Positions 25,101-35,625 of a DNA stretch of 64,000 nt are shown here, piece by piece; the first letter of the stretch is position 1, and every line of letters starts with the position of its first letter. The notes beneath the pieces were generated by a model. That model did no database searches, was not told the origin of the DNA, and saw only the letters and a program-made list of their open reading frames with translations. Source of the stretch: Isoetes taiwanensis (taxonomy: Eukaryota > Streptophyta > Lycopodiopsida > Isoetales > Isoetaceae); assembly GCA_021234155.1 (NCBI GenBank), contig JAJEKV010000054.1, positions 5,939,962-6,003,961 of the forward strand, in the 5' to 3' direction. Made by a program: the position numbers and the translations under genes.

Positions 25101-25973
25101 TGCTTGTCTGCACCAGCTTTCACGAGTACTTCCTGCAGGCCATTTCCAGTACAATTGAGAAAGATGCTCAAAATAAATACTCCTTTGGCCCATGTGTATT
25201 GGAGATAGTGAAAGATGCTGTTCAGGTATTGTCAGGCTACCATCTTCTGAAGGTGCAGAAGGAAAATACAAGTCTAGCACAGCGTTGCATGATCTTGTTC
25301 CTGCTTCTGCAAGGTTTTGAATTGAGACATCACAAACGTCTACTTGTCCAATTCTTACAGACAGGGATAACTCATTGCCAAACGTGGATGCCCAACCTGT
25401 AGGGAACCCACCAACTAGCCGTTTGCTCTCTAGTTCCACCTCTGTTTTGGGGTCTTTATTGACAGAAAAAAATAACTCATTCAGAAGAGCTGCTTCAGCT
25501 ACATCTGATCTCCAAAATTCAGCAGCAACATCCACAGTTGATCTTTCAATTCTAGCAATACAAGTGTCTAAAGAATTCAGATCCTCACTACCAGACATGC
25601 AATTATCCGAACTATCAATCAGAATAGATTCCATAAGTCCATCCACTGACTGCCCAGTTTTGTCATTAAAATTTTGATTTTCCCTAGATTTAAGAGTATC
25701 ACCAGGAAACTTGGGTCTGCTTTCAGATGCTGCTTTGATCAGGGATTCACGGAAATGTTCTGCTCTCTCGATCAGTCTTCCCAAAGCATCACCGCAAGCA
25801 CGCGGAGTACGAGCTACATATCTATCACTTCTTTGATCATCATAATTATAAGTAAACAATGGTATTCTACCTAATTTTTCCAGCGAAATTTGGGTAGGAT
25901 ATGATCTGCGAGAATTGTGCATCATGAGCAACGAGCCATTCCAATTCTCCTTGCCCAGATGAGTAGTGGGCAT
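19162..25973 (-). CDS. C2-domain and IQ-motif protein, 11 exons, candidate basal-body (C2CD3-like) protein
   Basis: I join 11 exons: 24777-25973, 23412-23969, 23262-23340, 22419-22571, 22126-22191, 21062-21132, 20566-20913, 20263-20484, 19747-19878, 19324-19534 and 19162-19262. These total 3,138 nt, or 1,045 aa, with all GT-AG phases matching and one stop (TAA at 19162-19164). Start is the ATG at 25971-25973. Residues 1-399 form a long first exon with no obvious domain. An IQ-type motif (AVIIIQWYARRFLKQRR) lies near residue 560. C2-like strands begin near residue 590 (HIFKVTVLEAINLP) and continue through about 824. A second C2 region covers about 898-1045 (SYVRFSLFPS, MKFEVWHH, GSLEVDVHFSHW). 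Serial C2 domains with F-E-V-W/F-E-I-W ends recall the centriole protein C2CD3, but identity is inference. Intron 4-5 boundaries are the least certain. Confidence 0.75.
21199..21243 (+). repeat. tRNA-like 5' half (SINE head or tRNA relic) in an intron
   Basis: GGCCGGTAGCTCAGTGATAT matches a tRNA acceptor/D-arm with an A box (TAGCTCAGTGATATAGCG, 21206-21223), followed by GCTTGACTTGCAAG, which resembles an anticodon arm. No T-arm or B box follows, so it is not a complete tRNA. It lies antisense to the C2/IQ gene in the intron between exons 5 and 6. Confidence 0.5.
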
Positions 25974-26058
25974 GGCTGTGCAGTCGGATCAAGAAGAAAC
26001 AAAATGGAATTCATAAAGCCCGCGCTCGACATTACGTTTTCTTGCCCTTGTATCCAAT

Positions 26059-26067
26059 CATTCAATT
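26059..26067. repeat. Left 9-bp target-site duplication of the MULE
   Basis: CATTCAATT, repeated exactly at 28530-28538 on the other side of the element. Confidence 0.85.
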
Positions 26068-26639
26068 GGGAAATTTACCAAAATAACCAATTGTTGACTT
26101 AATTCCCAAAAAGCCCTTTCTATTTCTGAACCATTGGTTTATGGGATTTGTTTTAGTGTTCAATATGAACCATTAGTTTTCAGCATATCCCCAGCATGAT
26201 ACCAAATCAACGGCTCACATCTTTTTCCCCAAAAAAAGCTGCGCCACTTTCTAAGGTCGACTTCCAAAAATAAGAACCCAGCGGTGGCGCCAAGGATTAA
26301 AAGCAAATATGAACCCAATGGTAACCCAATGCATGGGCACGGCATGGGTGAACATGGACGGAAAGCGGATAGAAGCCATCAAGAATCGGCTCTACCCCGC
26401 ATGCAAACAACCAAATTCGAGAAGCGCTGGCATCATCGACCATTCGTAAGAGCACGCCATCATCGACCATATCCCAAGCCCGGATCAATGGCTCAAAAGA
26501 ATCAATGGCTCAAAAATTTCCTCAACAATTTGGCGATCATGATCGCTAGGAATTTTGCAGACCACCGCAATGGACACCACGGCACGGCCTGCAGCGCTGC
26601 CAAATCTAGGCAAGCTGCATAGAGCTAGGCTATTTGTAT

Positions 26640-26769
26640 TTCTCTGTCAATCATCTAATAATCTAATGGGAAGAATTCCGGCAGAGCATAGCCTAGCAAA
26701 TTTGCGGAATTTACAGATCTTAGGGAATAATTTGTTAAATCCTTCTGAGCACTGGACAGAGTGTACTTG
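26640..26769 (+). pseudogene. Captured leucine-rich-repeat gene fragment
   Basis: One frame reads SSNNLMGRIPAEHSLANLRN followed by LQILGNNLL, which fits the plant LRR consensus (N-x-L-x-G-x-I-P-x-x-L-x-x-L-x-x-L-x-x-L-x-L-x-x-N) of receptor-like kinases and proteins. About one and a half repeats are visible and no kinase or signal peptide is attached. It lies inside the MULE, so it is probably captured host sequence. Confidence 0.65.
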
Positions 26770-26808
26770 AAACGGCCCTGCTTACCAATTTCAAAAATCC
26801 GGCTCTTT

Positions 26809-27337
26809 CATTAGGGATTTTTTGAGATCATAAAAGGGCCTTCTAAGAACTGCTATATGAACTACCAATCAGAAAACAGAATTGGTAATCCAGTCAGCAA
26901 AATAGTTATAACTAACTCACTGGATCACATTTTCTAGCATAAGTGTTGATAGAAAAGTTCAAATGAGCTCTTGTTTGGTGCAATAGATAGATCTCATTGA
27001 GATCTTTCCGATCTTTGGTGGTTTTGCATATCTTTTGGCCCCGTAAGATAGTAAAAAATGGTAAAACCCATATTTTTTGGAGTTTTGACAATCATAAGTG
27101 GTTAAAATATGTGCAAAGCACCTAAGATTGGAAAGATCTATCTATTGCACTAAACGAGAGCTCATTTGGACTTTTCTATCAATAGTTATGCTAGAAAATA
27201 TGATCCAGTGAGTTAGTTATAACAGTTTTCTTGTTGGACCCGTCGAAACTCGATTTCGATTGGTAGTTCATTTATATTCATTTGGCTTAGTTGGCATTTT
27301 TTGAAGGCCCTTTTTTAATCTCAAAAAAACCCTAATG
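26809..27337. mobile_element. 529-bp foldback element with long inverted arms
   Basis: The left end CATTAGGGATTTTTTGAGAT pairs with the right end ...AATCTC-A7-CCCTAATG. Further pairing blocks are AACTAACTCACTGGATCA (about 26919-26936) with its complement (about 27202-27219), and AGATAGATCT (about 26986) with AGATCTATCT (about 27135). Arms are about 200 bp each and imperfect. A possible 4-bp TSD CTTT lies at 26805-26808 and 27338-27341. It is non-coding and nested in the MULE. Confidence 0.75.
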
Positions 27338-27869
27338 CTTTGTTGGCATCAGCTCTCAAAATCCCACTATTCGTTGTAAACAAATGTCAATTTTGGGCAC
27401 ACTATTACGTCTTAGAAGAATTCGAGCATAAAGACACCCCAAAAGTGACTCTGGGACCGGGGATGCGCAATTAACATAGATAGACAGAGAATCAAACTGT
27501 TAACTCAAGCTTCAAATTAAAGAAGGCAAGCGATCTGCCGTTTACACATGGAAATTGGCAAGCGAGGATTGAGAATTTCTTGGAAGCCCCTCCGATTCCG
27601 GGCATTTTCTTTGCCTCGCTACAACCCTACGCTATTAAACAACCTACGCTCTACAAATGCCTGCATGCCTTCATCCATACCGCACATCTCTCCCCTCGCT
27701 TGCCTCGCTCTAAACATAGAAAGTGGCGTGGACTTATCCACGTCCTAGGCCCAAACATCTAAATGGCAAGAAGCTCCTCAAAACCCCTAAAATATACGGT
27801 TATACACAACCCAAATCTTACTCCACACCATTGCATTCCAAATACAAAACAAAAAACGGGGAAGTTTAT

Positions 27870-28443
27870 CTTAAGTATTTTCCCAAATAACCCCTTGTAA
27901 TTTAAAAATCACAAAAAAAAACATGTATTTACAATAGAGGATCATTTTCTAAGAGGAAGCGGTTCTTACAGATGACACTAATTTGGAAAATAAATTTCAA
28001 AAATCATTATGACAAAAATATGCAACAGAAATGTCAAATAGAATTTCTGCAACTACCTTCATTATGCCTGACATTACCACAACGTGTGCACTTGTACATA
28101 TGCTTTTTTCAATCTCTGTCTTCTATGGGGCCCAATAACAATTTCCGTAAAGGATCCGCTCTTTTGATTTGTTAGTTATCACTACCAGGAGGATGACATG
28201 TTGCAGGAGGTAGCTATTCATTATTTTCAAGAAATTCGATATTTGGAGGATAGATACGGACATCATATAAATAGCAAAATGAGCTCTACAAGTAAGATGT
28301 ATGGGTATAAAGCAGCTTCTGCACAAGAAGCCCACAAAGCTTCCCCTTCAATACGATTTTTATAAAAGCATTAGAATGATAGGCTTATCTCTAGCTATTG
28401 GTGATTTTTAAATTACAAGGGGTTATTTGGGAAAATACTTAAG
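27870..28443. mobile_element. 574-bp element with perfect 43-bp inverted repeats
   Basis: 27870-27912 and 28401-28443 are exact reverse complements, starting CTTAAGTATTTTCCC. It is non-coding. It abuts the inner side of the right TIR of the MULE, and its CCCAAATAACCCC motif resembles the MULE subterminal sequence. It may be a nested related element or a rearranged MULE end. Confidence 0.75.
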
Positions 28444-28647
28444 AATTAAGGGCATTTTGGGAATTTCAGAAATAGAAAGGGTTTTTTGGGAATTAAGTCA
28501 ACAATTAAGGTTATTTTGGTAAATTTCCCCATTCAATTCAATTTATCGTTGCTTCATTTTAAATAGAATAGAATACAATAGAATATAATATGAATTTTAA
28601 CGTTCTGAGATTTCAATTTAAAAAAATATGACATTTACCCCAGCAGC

Positions 28648-28756
28648 TCCCATGTGGATTTTTTTTTTTTTTTTTTTTTGAAGGCATGGTTGGTGGGACT
28701 TGCACCCGCCCACGTCTCCCACCTGATGGTAGCCAGTGGGTCCCATATGGATTTTT
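28648..28756 (-). mobile_element. Short SINE-like insertion with poly(A) and 16-bp TSD
   Basis: Direct repeats TCCCATGTGGATTTTT (28648-28663) and TCCCATATGGATTTTT (28741-28756), one mismatch, flank a short insertion. On the - strand it holds a B-box-like GGGTGCAAGTCCCACC (complement of 28692-28707) and ends in a run of at least 16 A's (28664-28679). This is what target-primed reverse transcription of a tRNA-derived or 5'-truncated SINE leaves. Confidence 0.65.
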
Positions 28757-28814
28757 AGCTATCACCTTCACTCAAATGAAATTTTTGTGCATGTGGATGC
28801 TCTTGCAACCGTTT

Positions 28815-29545
28815 GATTTTATCAACGGCTATGGAATTGCTTATCTTTTACTACTTCAATCTTGGCTGGGTCTATTGCTATGCCGTCCGCAGAAACAATG
28901 TGCCCCAAATAATCGACCTTGGTGGTCGCAAACCTGCACTTGGAAAACTTGGCATAAGGTTGATGGCGTCTCAATTTCTGCAGGGCCAACCAAAGATGAC
29001 GCTCATGGTCATCTAAGGTTTTGTTGTAAATGAGGATATCATCGAAGAAAATGATGACAAAGTCATCAAGATATTCACGGAAGACGTCGTTCATTAACCT
29101 CATGAACATAGCAGGGATGTTAGTTAGCCCAAATGGCAACAGTAAACTCATAGTGCCCATAACGTGTCCGAAAGACGGACTTATGGATGTCATCCTTCTT
29201 AATTCTTATCCTGTGATACCCTGAGCGAAGAACAATCTTTGTGAAATACTTGGCCCCTTACAATCGATCCATCAAGTCATCGGCCCGTGGTAAGGCGTAC
29301 CGATTTTTGATTATGTGCTTATTCAATTGCCTATAATCAATGCACATTCTCAAGGTACCGTCGTTTTTCTTCATGAACAAAATAGGGGCGCCAAAAGGCG
29401 ATATCCTAACTTAAGAAGCTCTTGCAGCTGCTTCTTAAGCTCTACCAATTTTGGAGTGCTCATACGATACGAAGCCTTGCTGGTAGGTTTACTACCCTGT
29501 TCCAAGGTAAATTCAATGGTTAACGAATGGATGGGTTTCTCAGCT
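28815..29545 (-). mobile_element. Ty3/gypsy reverse transcriptase fragment
   Basis: The - strand translation contains YLDDFVIIFFDDILIYNKTL, HERHLWLALQKLR and VDYLGHIVSADG, the classic gypsy RT order. Upstream (higher coordinates) are [14 protein letters not shown] and [12 protein letters not shown]. At least two frameshifts break it (about 29190-29400). Protease, RNase H, integrase and LTRs are not visible, so only the RT part survives. The catalytic box reads F-F-D-D rather than the usual Y-L-D-D. Confidence 0.8.
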
Positions 29546-30280
29546 TATGCATGTGGGATAATTGAATACATGGATCCGGCTCGATATGGAAAGTTGATCA
29601 GTCCCTAAACCGTCGGATCAACCGAAGATGTATGGAGATAAGAATGCAGAAGATTGGTTGAACAGTGTGTAGCAGAAACAAGAGATTAAGGGGAAAATTC
29701 GCCGATCTATAGCCAGTCAAACGAGCTACAGTAGTTCAGTCAATGCTTTTGCTACAGTGATCGTGATATTTCAATTCCTATGGTTTATAGACATTATTGT
29801 GGTCGAGAACTTGAATTGGTTATGTTGTCTCTCTCTTGATTCTTGAAAGGGGATTAAATAATTACCTCTTCAAGGTTGAAGCTTGTATATTCTAAGTATA
29901 TGTCTAGATTATGCATTAGGGATTAGTGACCATATCTTGGCTCCCTTAATGCTTGAAAGAAAAGTTGTATAGAACAATCTTGCTAGACATATAATTTAGA
30001 AAAGTTGTAATTGTACTAAGTGTGTGATCATCAATTCTTAACATGAAATGGGAGATGTATTAAAGCTGTTACTTTAGAGAACCTAAAACTTCTCAATTTA
30101 AAGTGGACAGTGCTTTCTGTTACTATTAATGCCTGAAATGGGAGATGTAAAGGTCTTAGTAAAGGTCTTGTTAAAGTTGTTACTTATTATAACAATCTTA
30201 ATAACACCTAGTTATACACTCATATAAGAGGGTCACAACGAACTAATTTTAAGCTAGGTTCCAACTTTGTTACAACTGTA
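29546..30280. other. Spacer, possible LTR relic
   Basis: No coding signal. GAAATGGGAGATGTA occurs twice (about 30046 and 30136). It resembles a polypurine tract plus LTR start, but no paired LTR was found. Confidence 0.35.
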
Positions 30281-30285
30281 TCCTG

Positions 30286-30336
30286 CAAAGAATAGAATAG
30301 AATAGAATAGAATAGAATAGAATAGAATAGAATAGG
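30286..30336. repeat. (AATAG)n microsatellite, LINE-A tail
   Basis: About ten units of a pentanucleotide adjoin the 3' end of LINE-A copy 2. Confidence 0.9.
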
Positions 30337-32557
30337 TTTTTAGCGTCCATGGAGATCAATTGGCCTATGGGACCCAAACAAAAAGAGAGCAGCAAGCGTA
30401 TTACTGACAGGCTTAAAAAACCCCCGCCCCGAAGGGTTTTCGAGGGAAAAACCTTAGCAGTAATAAGCATCTTTGGCTTCTTCTACAATTGCATAGGGCG
30501 GTTCAAGACCGTCTCGTAGGACACAAATGAGTCGTGCATCCATAACCTCACGGAGGTATGACCCCAACAAACCCACGGACTGTAGTCAATAAGCGATGCA
30601 ACGGTGGCGGGCACTAGTAGTCGAACATACCTCTCTCGGATATGGCAAATGCGGGGCGATCACGGAGGGTATGACATTCATCCTCAATCGCATACACGGT
30701 GGCAACAGCGGCAAAGCCTTTGCTCTCGTGCTTCGAGCCCAGCATACTGTTTCAATGCGGGGCGATGTGCACCCGTCTTGAATGGAAGCTATAAGTTAGC
30801 GCTTCTTCATGGGCATTTGGGTGTACAAGAAATCTTGGTGTGGGCCTCTTGTGAGCCCTAGGATTGACTTGCTGGCGATGGTGTGCGACTTAGCGTCGCG
30901 TCGAGCCTCGCATCCCGAGCTTGCGAAGGAAAGTATCATCTAGAGTGCGGTTTAAGTGCCTCGCTGATCTTTCTTTGTCGATCATCCGGAGCATCTGTTT
31001 GCACCTGCGCCCAGTGAGAACCACCGAGCTTGCTTGTCTTTCCAGCAGGATTTCAGCGTTGGGGACCCATCACTTTGTGGCCAAAGCAAGATGGGGCAGC
31101 GTGTATCAGCCATAGCGACCACCTTTTGGAAGTAAGCGATATGGCGTTCCAATGCAGCCCGCTGAAGGGTAGAAAGCACATCTCGGGTAGGATGCAGTGC
31201 AGGCGTGGACTTCACCCCGGGGCCCGTGCCAAGAAGGCCTACGCTTTCGAGGTCATTCAGTCTTTGAGGGATATCACCGGACCCACACTTTTGCCCCATA
31301 CAAAAGGACCGGCTCAACCAAGGCCGAAACAAATGTATTTGGTGGCCCCAGGGCACAACTCGCCTTGTGGCTGTTGTTACGCATGGCATCTGGTGCTTTC
31401 CAACCCACCGTGACCCGCTAATCGATAGCCGCATCCCAATGGGTGGTAGTTGAGAACTCAATCCCCAAGTACTTGTAGGTCGAGCCACCTCTACCTCTTG
31501 CCTTTGGTAAGTGAAGGTGGGAAGCCACGGCTGATGGGGACGATGCAACTAGCGGCACCCTAGTTTTGGCCAAGTTAACTTCGCATGCCAGTGAATTGGC
31601 AAAAGTGTCAAGAGCATCCATCAGTGTTTGCATGTCCTACGGGTATAGGCCATGAGGTTGACATCGTCGGCATATATGAGTTGCCAGGTTATTGTGTGAT
31701 GCATGAGATGTGCGCGCGCCTCCATGCTCGAGAGAGCCAATCTTCAACTGATCAATGTATAGGCCAAAGAGTGTGGGGAGAGGGGGCAACCACGGCGTAC
31801 TCAATGCTCTTGATTCTGCATTTGTCTTTGCTAATGTGTCTGACGAGCATGCATGCCTCGTCTGACCTATATCTTGCATTCACGCAAGTCCGGGGGTTCC
31901 CGGTGCGCCAATGGCTGTCCCGAGCTTGTTGCGAGAGTGCGTGTCGGCAGCTTTTGCAAAATCGACAAAACAACGATCACTGAGGTTTTGCGGGCGATTC
32001 TGCTATCCTCAATCAATGTCGTGAGTGAAGATATGATCAATGGTGGAATATGCGGGCGGAAACACCGCACGTGTAAGGCTTCGCACCTCCGTTTCCTCTG
32101 CCCATATTGTCGACCGTATTTGCTCAGGATGCCGATAGCGGTTTTGCAAAGAGAGAGTGACCATAATAAATGCGGTAGTTGGTAGGGCATTGAGGGTCCC
32201 CCGCTTTGTATATGGGCACTACTACGCTAGTGGTCCATTGCGTAGGGAAGCCTTCTCGCAATGCTTTATTGAACAATGCAGGTGAGGGGCCGGGCACCGC
32301 CGGAGGCCAGATCCATTTCGAGAAGTTCTTTTGCATGCCATCTAAATCTCTTTGCCTTCCCATTAGCTAGATCTTTGTAGGCCCATGATAACATCCCCTT
32401 CTGTGATAACCAAAGCCATGCCTATCTGCGGAGATGGTGGTGCGGCGCCCGGTGGGTAAATAAAATTACATTGCAAATCTTGTACCCATTGCTCCGAGGT
32501 GATGTTCCCTGTGGGCTGTGCAGGCTTGCTCAAGACCCTTCTCCAGAATATCAGCAA
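30286..32557 (-). mobile_element. LINE-A copy 2: 5'-truncated LINE
   Basis: On the - strand the order is a region with WIWPPAVPGPSPALFNKALR (about 32290), FPTQWTTSVVVPIYKAGD (about 32230), an RT block PLPTLFGLYIDQL (about 31760), the catalytic ICRRCQ/IYADD frame (Y-A-D-D at 31663-31674) and a C-terminal region to about 30990. Several frameshifts separate them. In element orientation the 3' end has CATAGGCCAATTGATCTCC then ATGGACGCTAAAAAC and a (CTATT)n tail (complement of about 30286-30336). It is the same family as the copy at 13926-16225, with a different microsatellite tail. Confidence 0.75.
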
Positions 32558-33498
32558 ATCCTAAAAGAATTTAAGAACCATATATTGTAAAAAATTGGTC
32601 ACATCTAACCAACTACCTTTGCCACAACCTTTCATAAAATGAAGTTAACTCGAGTATAATTAGAGAACTTGACTCAAATATAATCAGAGAACTTGATTCA
32701 CCTAATTGTTGTCATAGCGGTTGCCTAACAATGCTTATGCAGCTTGCAACCCATCGATAAACTGTGCAACTATGATGGACTCATATCCCTCGGGCACAAC
32801 ATATCCAGCATCTATGAGTTTGAAGGCAAAAGAAGTCCTGCAACATGTCATTGCAACGTATTCAGGTATGCAATAATGAGGTTTTGAATCTTAAAGACTA
32901 ACAAACGATCCCATGTTGTGATGCTATGTCATGTAAACGTTTGATATATTAACTATGTTGCTATATCATGTAAATATATTCGAAAATGAAGCATTAACAG
33001 TTGGCAATTGTCACATCTAAGACTTGCCAGAGAAAACATACGAAATAAAACTCTTAGTCTATGTATTATAATGCTATCAATACTGAAGATCTGCAAATGA
33101 AAGTATACCTGTGCCTTGTGATTTGATTACCCTGCCTAAATACAACCTGTTGCAAAAACCATAAGGATCCAAAACAGGCATCTGCACATACAAATAGGTC
33201 CAACATCTTGCTCAAACATCCAATGAGGATTAAAAAGCTGTAAGGTATATGCTTTCAGATATGGCGATTTATGAATGCCCCGTGAATATTAAATGGTCAA
33301 AATAGAATAAGATAGCCATAGAAAACTTGATTCAAATAGAGCATACAAGCTCATGATTTGGCTTTCCTGCTTCAACAAAAGATGATGTGCAATCATATGG
33401 GTCTATTGCAGGCATTTACATAGACAAAACAATAGGAGATAAGATCAAAATAATCTATGAAGCTTTGACAAAATCTAAACTATGAAGCTACAAACAGC
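32558..33498. other. Gene-free spacer
   Basis: AT-rich; no coding or RNA signal recognised. A ~21-bp phrase (TATAATYAGAGAACTTGA) is repeated at about 32655 and 32680. Confidence 0.5.
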
Positions 33499-34764
33499 TA
33501 TCACAAGGCCCCCAAAAATGAACTAGTACATTTAACCACTATTATATCCTATTAAAACCATATATATCATGGTTTTTTATGCATGAAATTATTTGAAAGA
33601 TAAAAACCACATGCCTTAGTGGTTTCTCAAAACTAATAGTGGTTGATGACATGGTTATCAATAGTGGTTATGAATGCTATAGTGGTTTGTTAAGACTAAT
33701 GTGGTTTATGAGTTAGTTTCATGCATACCATAGTGGTTCGGTTAAAATTAGCGATAACCTATTAAAACAATCCTGAATTTTGACATGTTGCGGGCTACTT
33801 TATTATGCCCAAGGGTTAAGACGATTTGTGTATTTTCTTCAATTTGGAGATCAAACATAAAATAGATTTGCACATTTCATGCTGAGGGCCAGGTCTAACC
33901 TACGAAATTATGGTGCCTTTTCACTTATGTTTTAGGCGCAGATTCTACTATGCCATCAGTTGTGAGAACAAATGCAAGAGCCATATGTAAGCTACGAAAG
34001 CCAATGTTAAATGTGACAACCCTCAATTAAACTATTTTGTATAAGCGAATTGCACTTCAGTGCAAATTCCGGGGGAGGAATTCCTGCCAACGCGCATTCA
34101 GCGAATCAGGTTGTGCCACATGTCCACCACATCCTTTTCAAACCCAGTTATCGACCATTTCTTCTACTCTCTTTCCCTCACCATGGCAGAGCCATGCCGT
34201 TATGGCGCCAAGCCGTCGATCTTAGTTCTTGCTTGATTTTTTTCTTGGTACCGTCTTTGTGCAGGCGCCAGTGATCTTGTGATCTCGGCAAAGGCGGTAG
34301 ATCCTCTGATGTTCTTTTTTGCAGAGCTTAATGTTTCTTGCATATTTTGTTCGATCTGATGCCTATTATCTACTTGCATTTGTGTCTTCAGGAAGATTTT
34401 GCTCCTAAAATTTGTCTGGTAGGTTTTGCTCCTTTGGAGCTCCAAGTTTTCTGTTTCTTTCTTTAGGATTTTGTATTTGCCGTCTTTCTCTAATGTTCGT
34501 CTGCTTTCTTGTTTGTTTGTGAAGGTCTACATGTTAGCTTCTGCCTTTTTTGAGAACGAACCGCATTCCAAGTGCATGTTTTATTCTTCCGTGAAAGTGC
34601 ATGGAACAAGAATGAAAATATATGTGCATTTTGTTGCTATCAGAAGTTGAGCAGCTAGGAACAATAATTTTTTCGGATTTGAGTTACGAGTGTCCTGATT
34701 TAGGAGCACTATCTTGAAATCCATTGTAAAAATGCTAACAAATGCCAAAGTTTATTAATTTGCG

Positions 34765-34846
34765 ACCATTCTTTCTTGGTTTTGCTGAATGAAAACTGGT
34801 ATATCGACCAATGGACCATTCTTTCTTGCTTCTGCAGAATGAAAAC
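34765..34846. repeat. Imperfect tandem duplication of about 47-bp period
   Basis: GACCATTCTTTCTTGSTTYT followed by GCWGAATGAAAACTRG occurs at about 34765 and 34812. The unit TAGAATG/CAGAATG continues as short repeats to about 34915. Confidence 0.65.
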
Positions 34847-35317
34847 TAGAATGCTATATAGAATGCAAAAACAGAATGAAATATCGGAATGTGAAGTAAA
34901 TATTCAGAATGTAATGTAGGTTAACTTTTCTGGAAAAGAATCTAAGACACGTGGCAACACAGGATAGGTCTAGGAGGCTGAATGCAACATAAGTTGCATT
35001 TACGTTACAAGAAGGTTTTACACGATTCCATTTGTTTCCTAAATGGCAAGCTTCCACACGTTAGCACCCTTGCTTTGGGTTTAAAGCACGTGTCCAAATC
35101 TCTGACAAGGATCGTCATATTTCTTCTTCTTTTAATTTTTTTGCTATGCCACTCCATGGAATCGCAAAATTTTGCTCATATTCCTTATTCCTTTTTGCTA
35201 TGCCACTACATGGAATCGCAACAATTTTTCCCTTTCTGCACAACGGGAAGTTCATGTCAAGCAAGCTAAATGCAACGCATAGGTGACTCTTGCCCATAGG
35301 GTAATTTTGTATACAGG

Positions 35318-35414
35318 AATGTCAATTTACTTGACATTCCTGAGATGGAAACAGGGCGACGCGCGGAGCGCGGAGCCCTGTTGACATCTCAGGAATGTCA
35401 AGTAAATTGACATT
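35318..35414. repeat. Perfect 30-bp-arm hairpin
   Basis: Arms 35318-35347 and 35385-35414 are exact complements with a 37-nt spacer. The spacer can pair further (ACAGGG 35351-35356 with CCCTGT 35376-35381) around a GC-rich loop. Shape and size resemble a MITE or a miRNA-type precursor. Inside the CACTA-like element. Confidence 0.85.
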
Positions 35415-35424
35415 ACTGTAACGT

Positions 35425-35625
35425 GGAGACCACTTAGTCATCCATTCTATGACACGTGTCAAATATCCAACGGCTAAAATCAAGAATGTTAGTGGAAAAA
35501 AAAAATAGAATGTAAGTAAAAGTAGAATGCAAGTAAATGGAGATTCTTGGAAATGAAACTTGCCACATGGCGATATCTCATTGGACGATGGGATAGAATG
35601 GAGACTAAGTGGTTTTTACGTATGT
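35425..35625. mobile_element. Small inverted-repeat element
   Basis: ACCACTTAGTCATCCATTCT (about 35429-35448) pairs with AGAATGGAGACTAAGTGGT (about 35595-35613), and ACGT flanks both. The interior has repeated GAATGTAAGT-like phrases. Confidence 0.5.

Larger units (their letters stand above)
26068..28529. mobile_element. Non-autonomous Mutator-like element (Pack-MULE type)
   Basis: The terminal inverted repeats start GGGAAATTTACC. The left arm is 26068-26130 and the right arm 28465-28529 (63 and 65 bp, few differences). The element is bounded by an exact 9-bp direct repeat CATTCAATT (26059-26067 and 28530-28538). Long TIRs plus a 9-bp TSD are the hallmark of Mutator-like elements. No transposase is present. 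The interior has an LRR-receptor-like fragment (about 26660-26750), a 529-bp foldback element and a 574-bp element with perfect 43-bp TIRs. It inserted about 95 bp upstream of the ATG of the C2/IQ gene, which is transcribed away from it. Confidence 0.85.

Noticed and set aside
30286-30336. Regular repeat considered as a CRISPR-like array
   Set aside because: Pure (AATAG)n microsatellite with no spacers, explained as a LINE tail.
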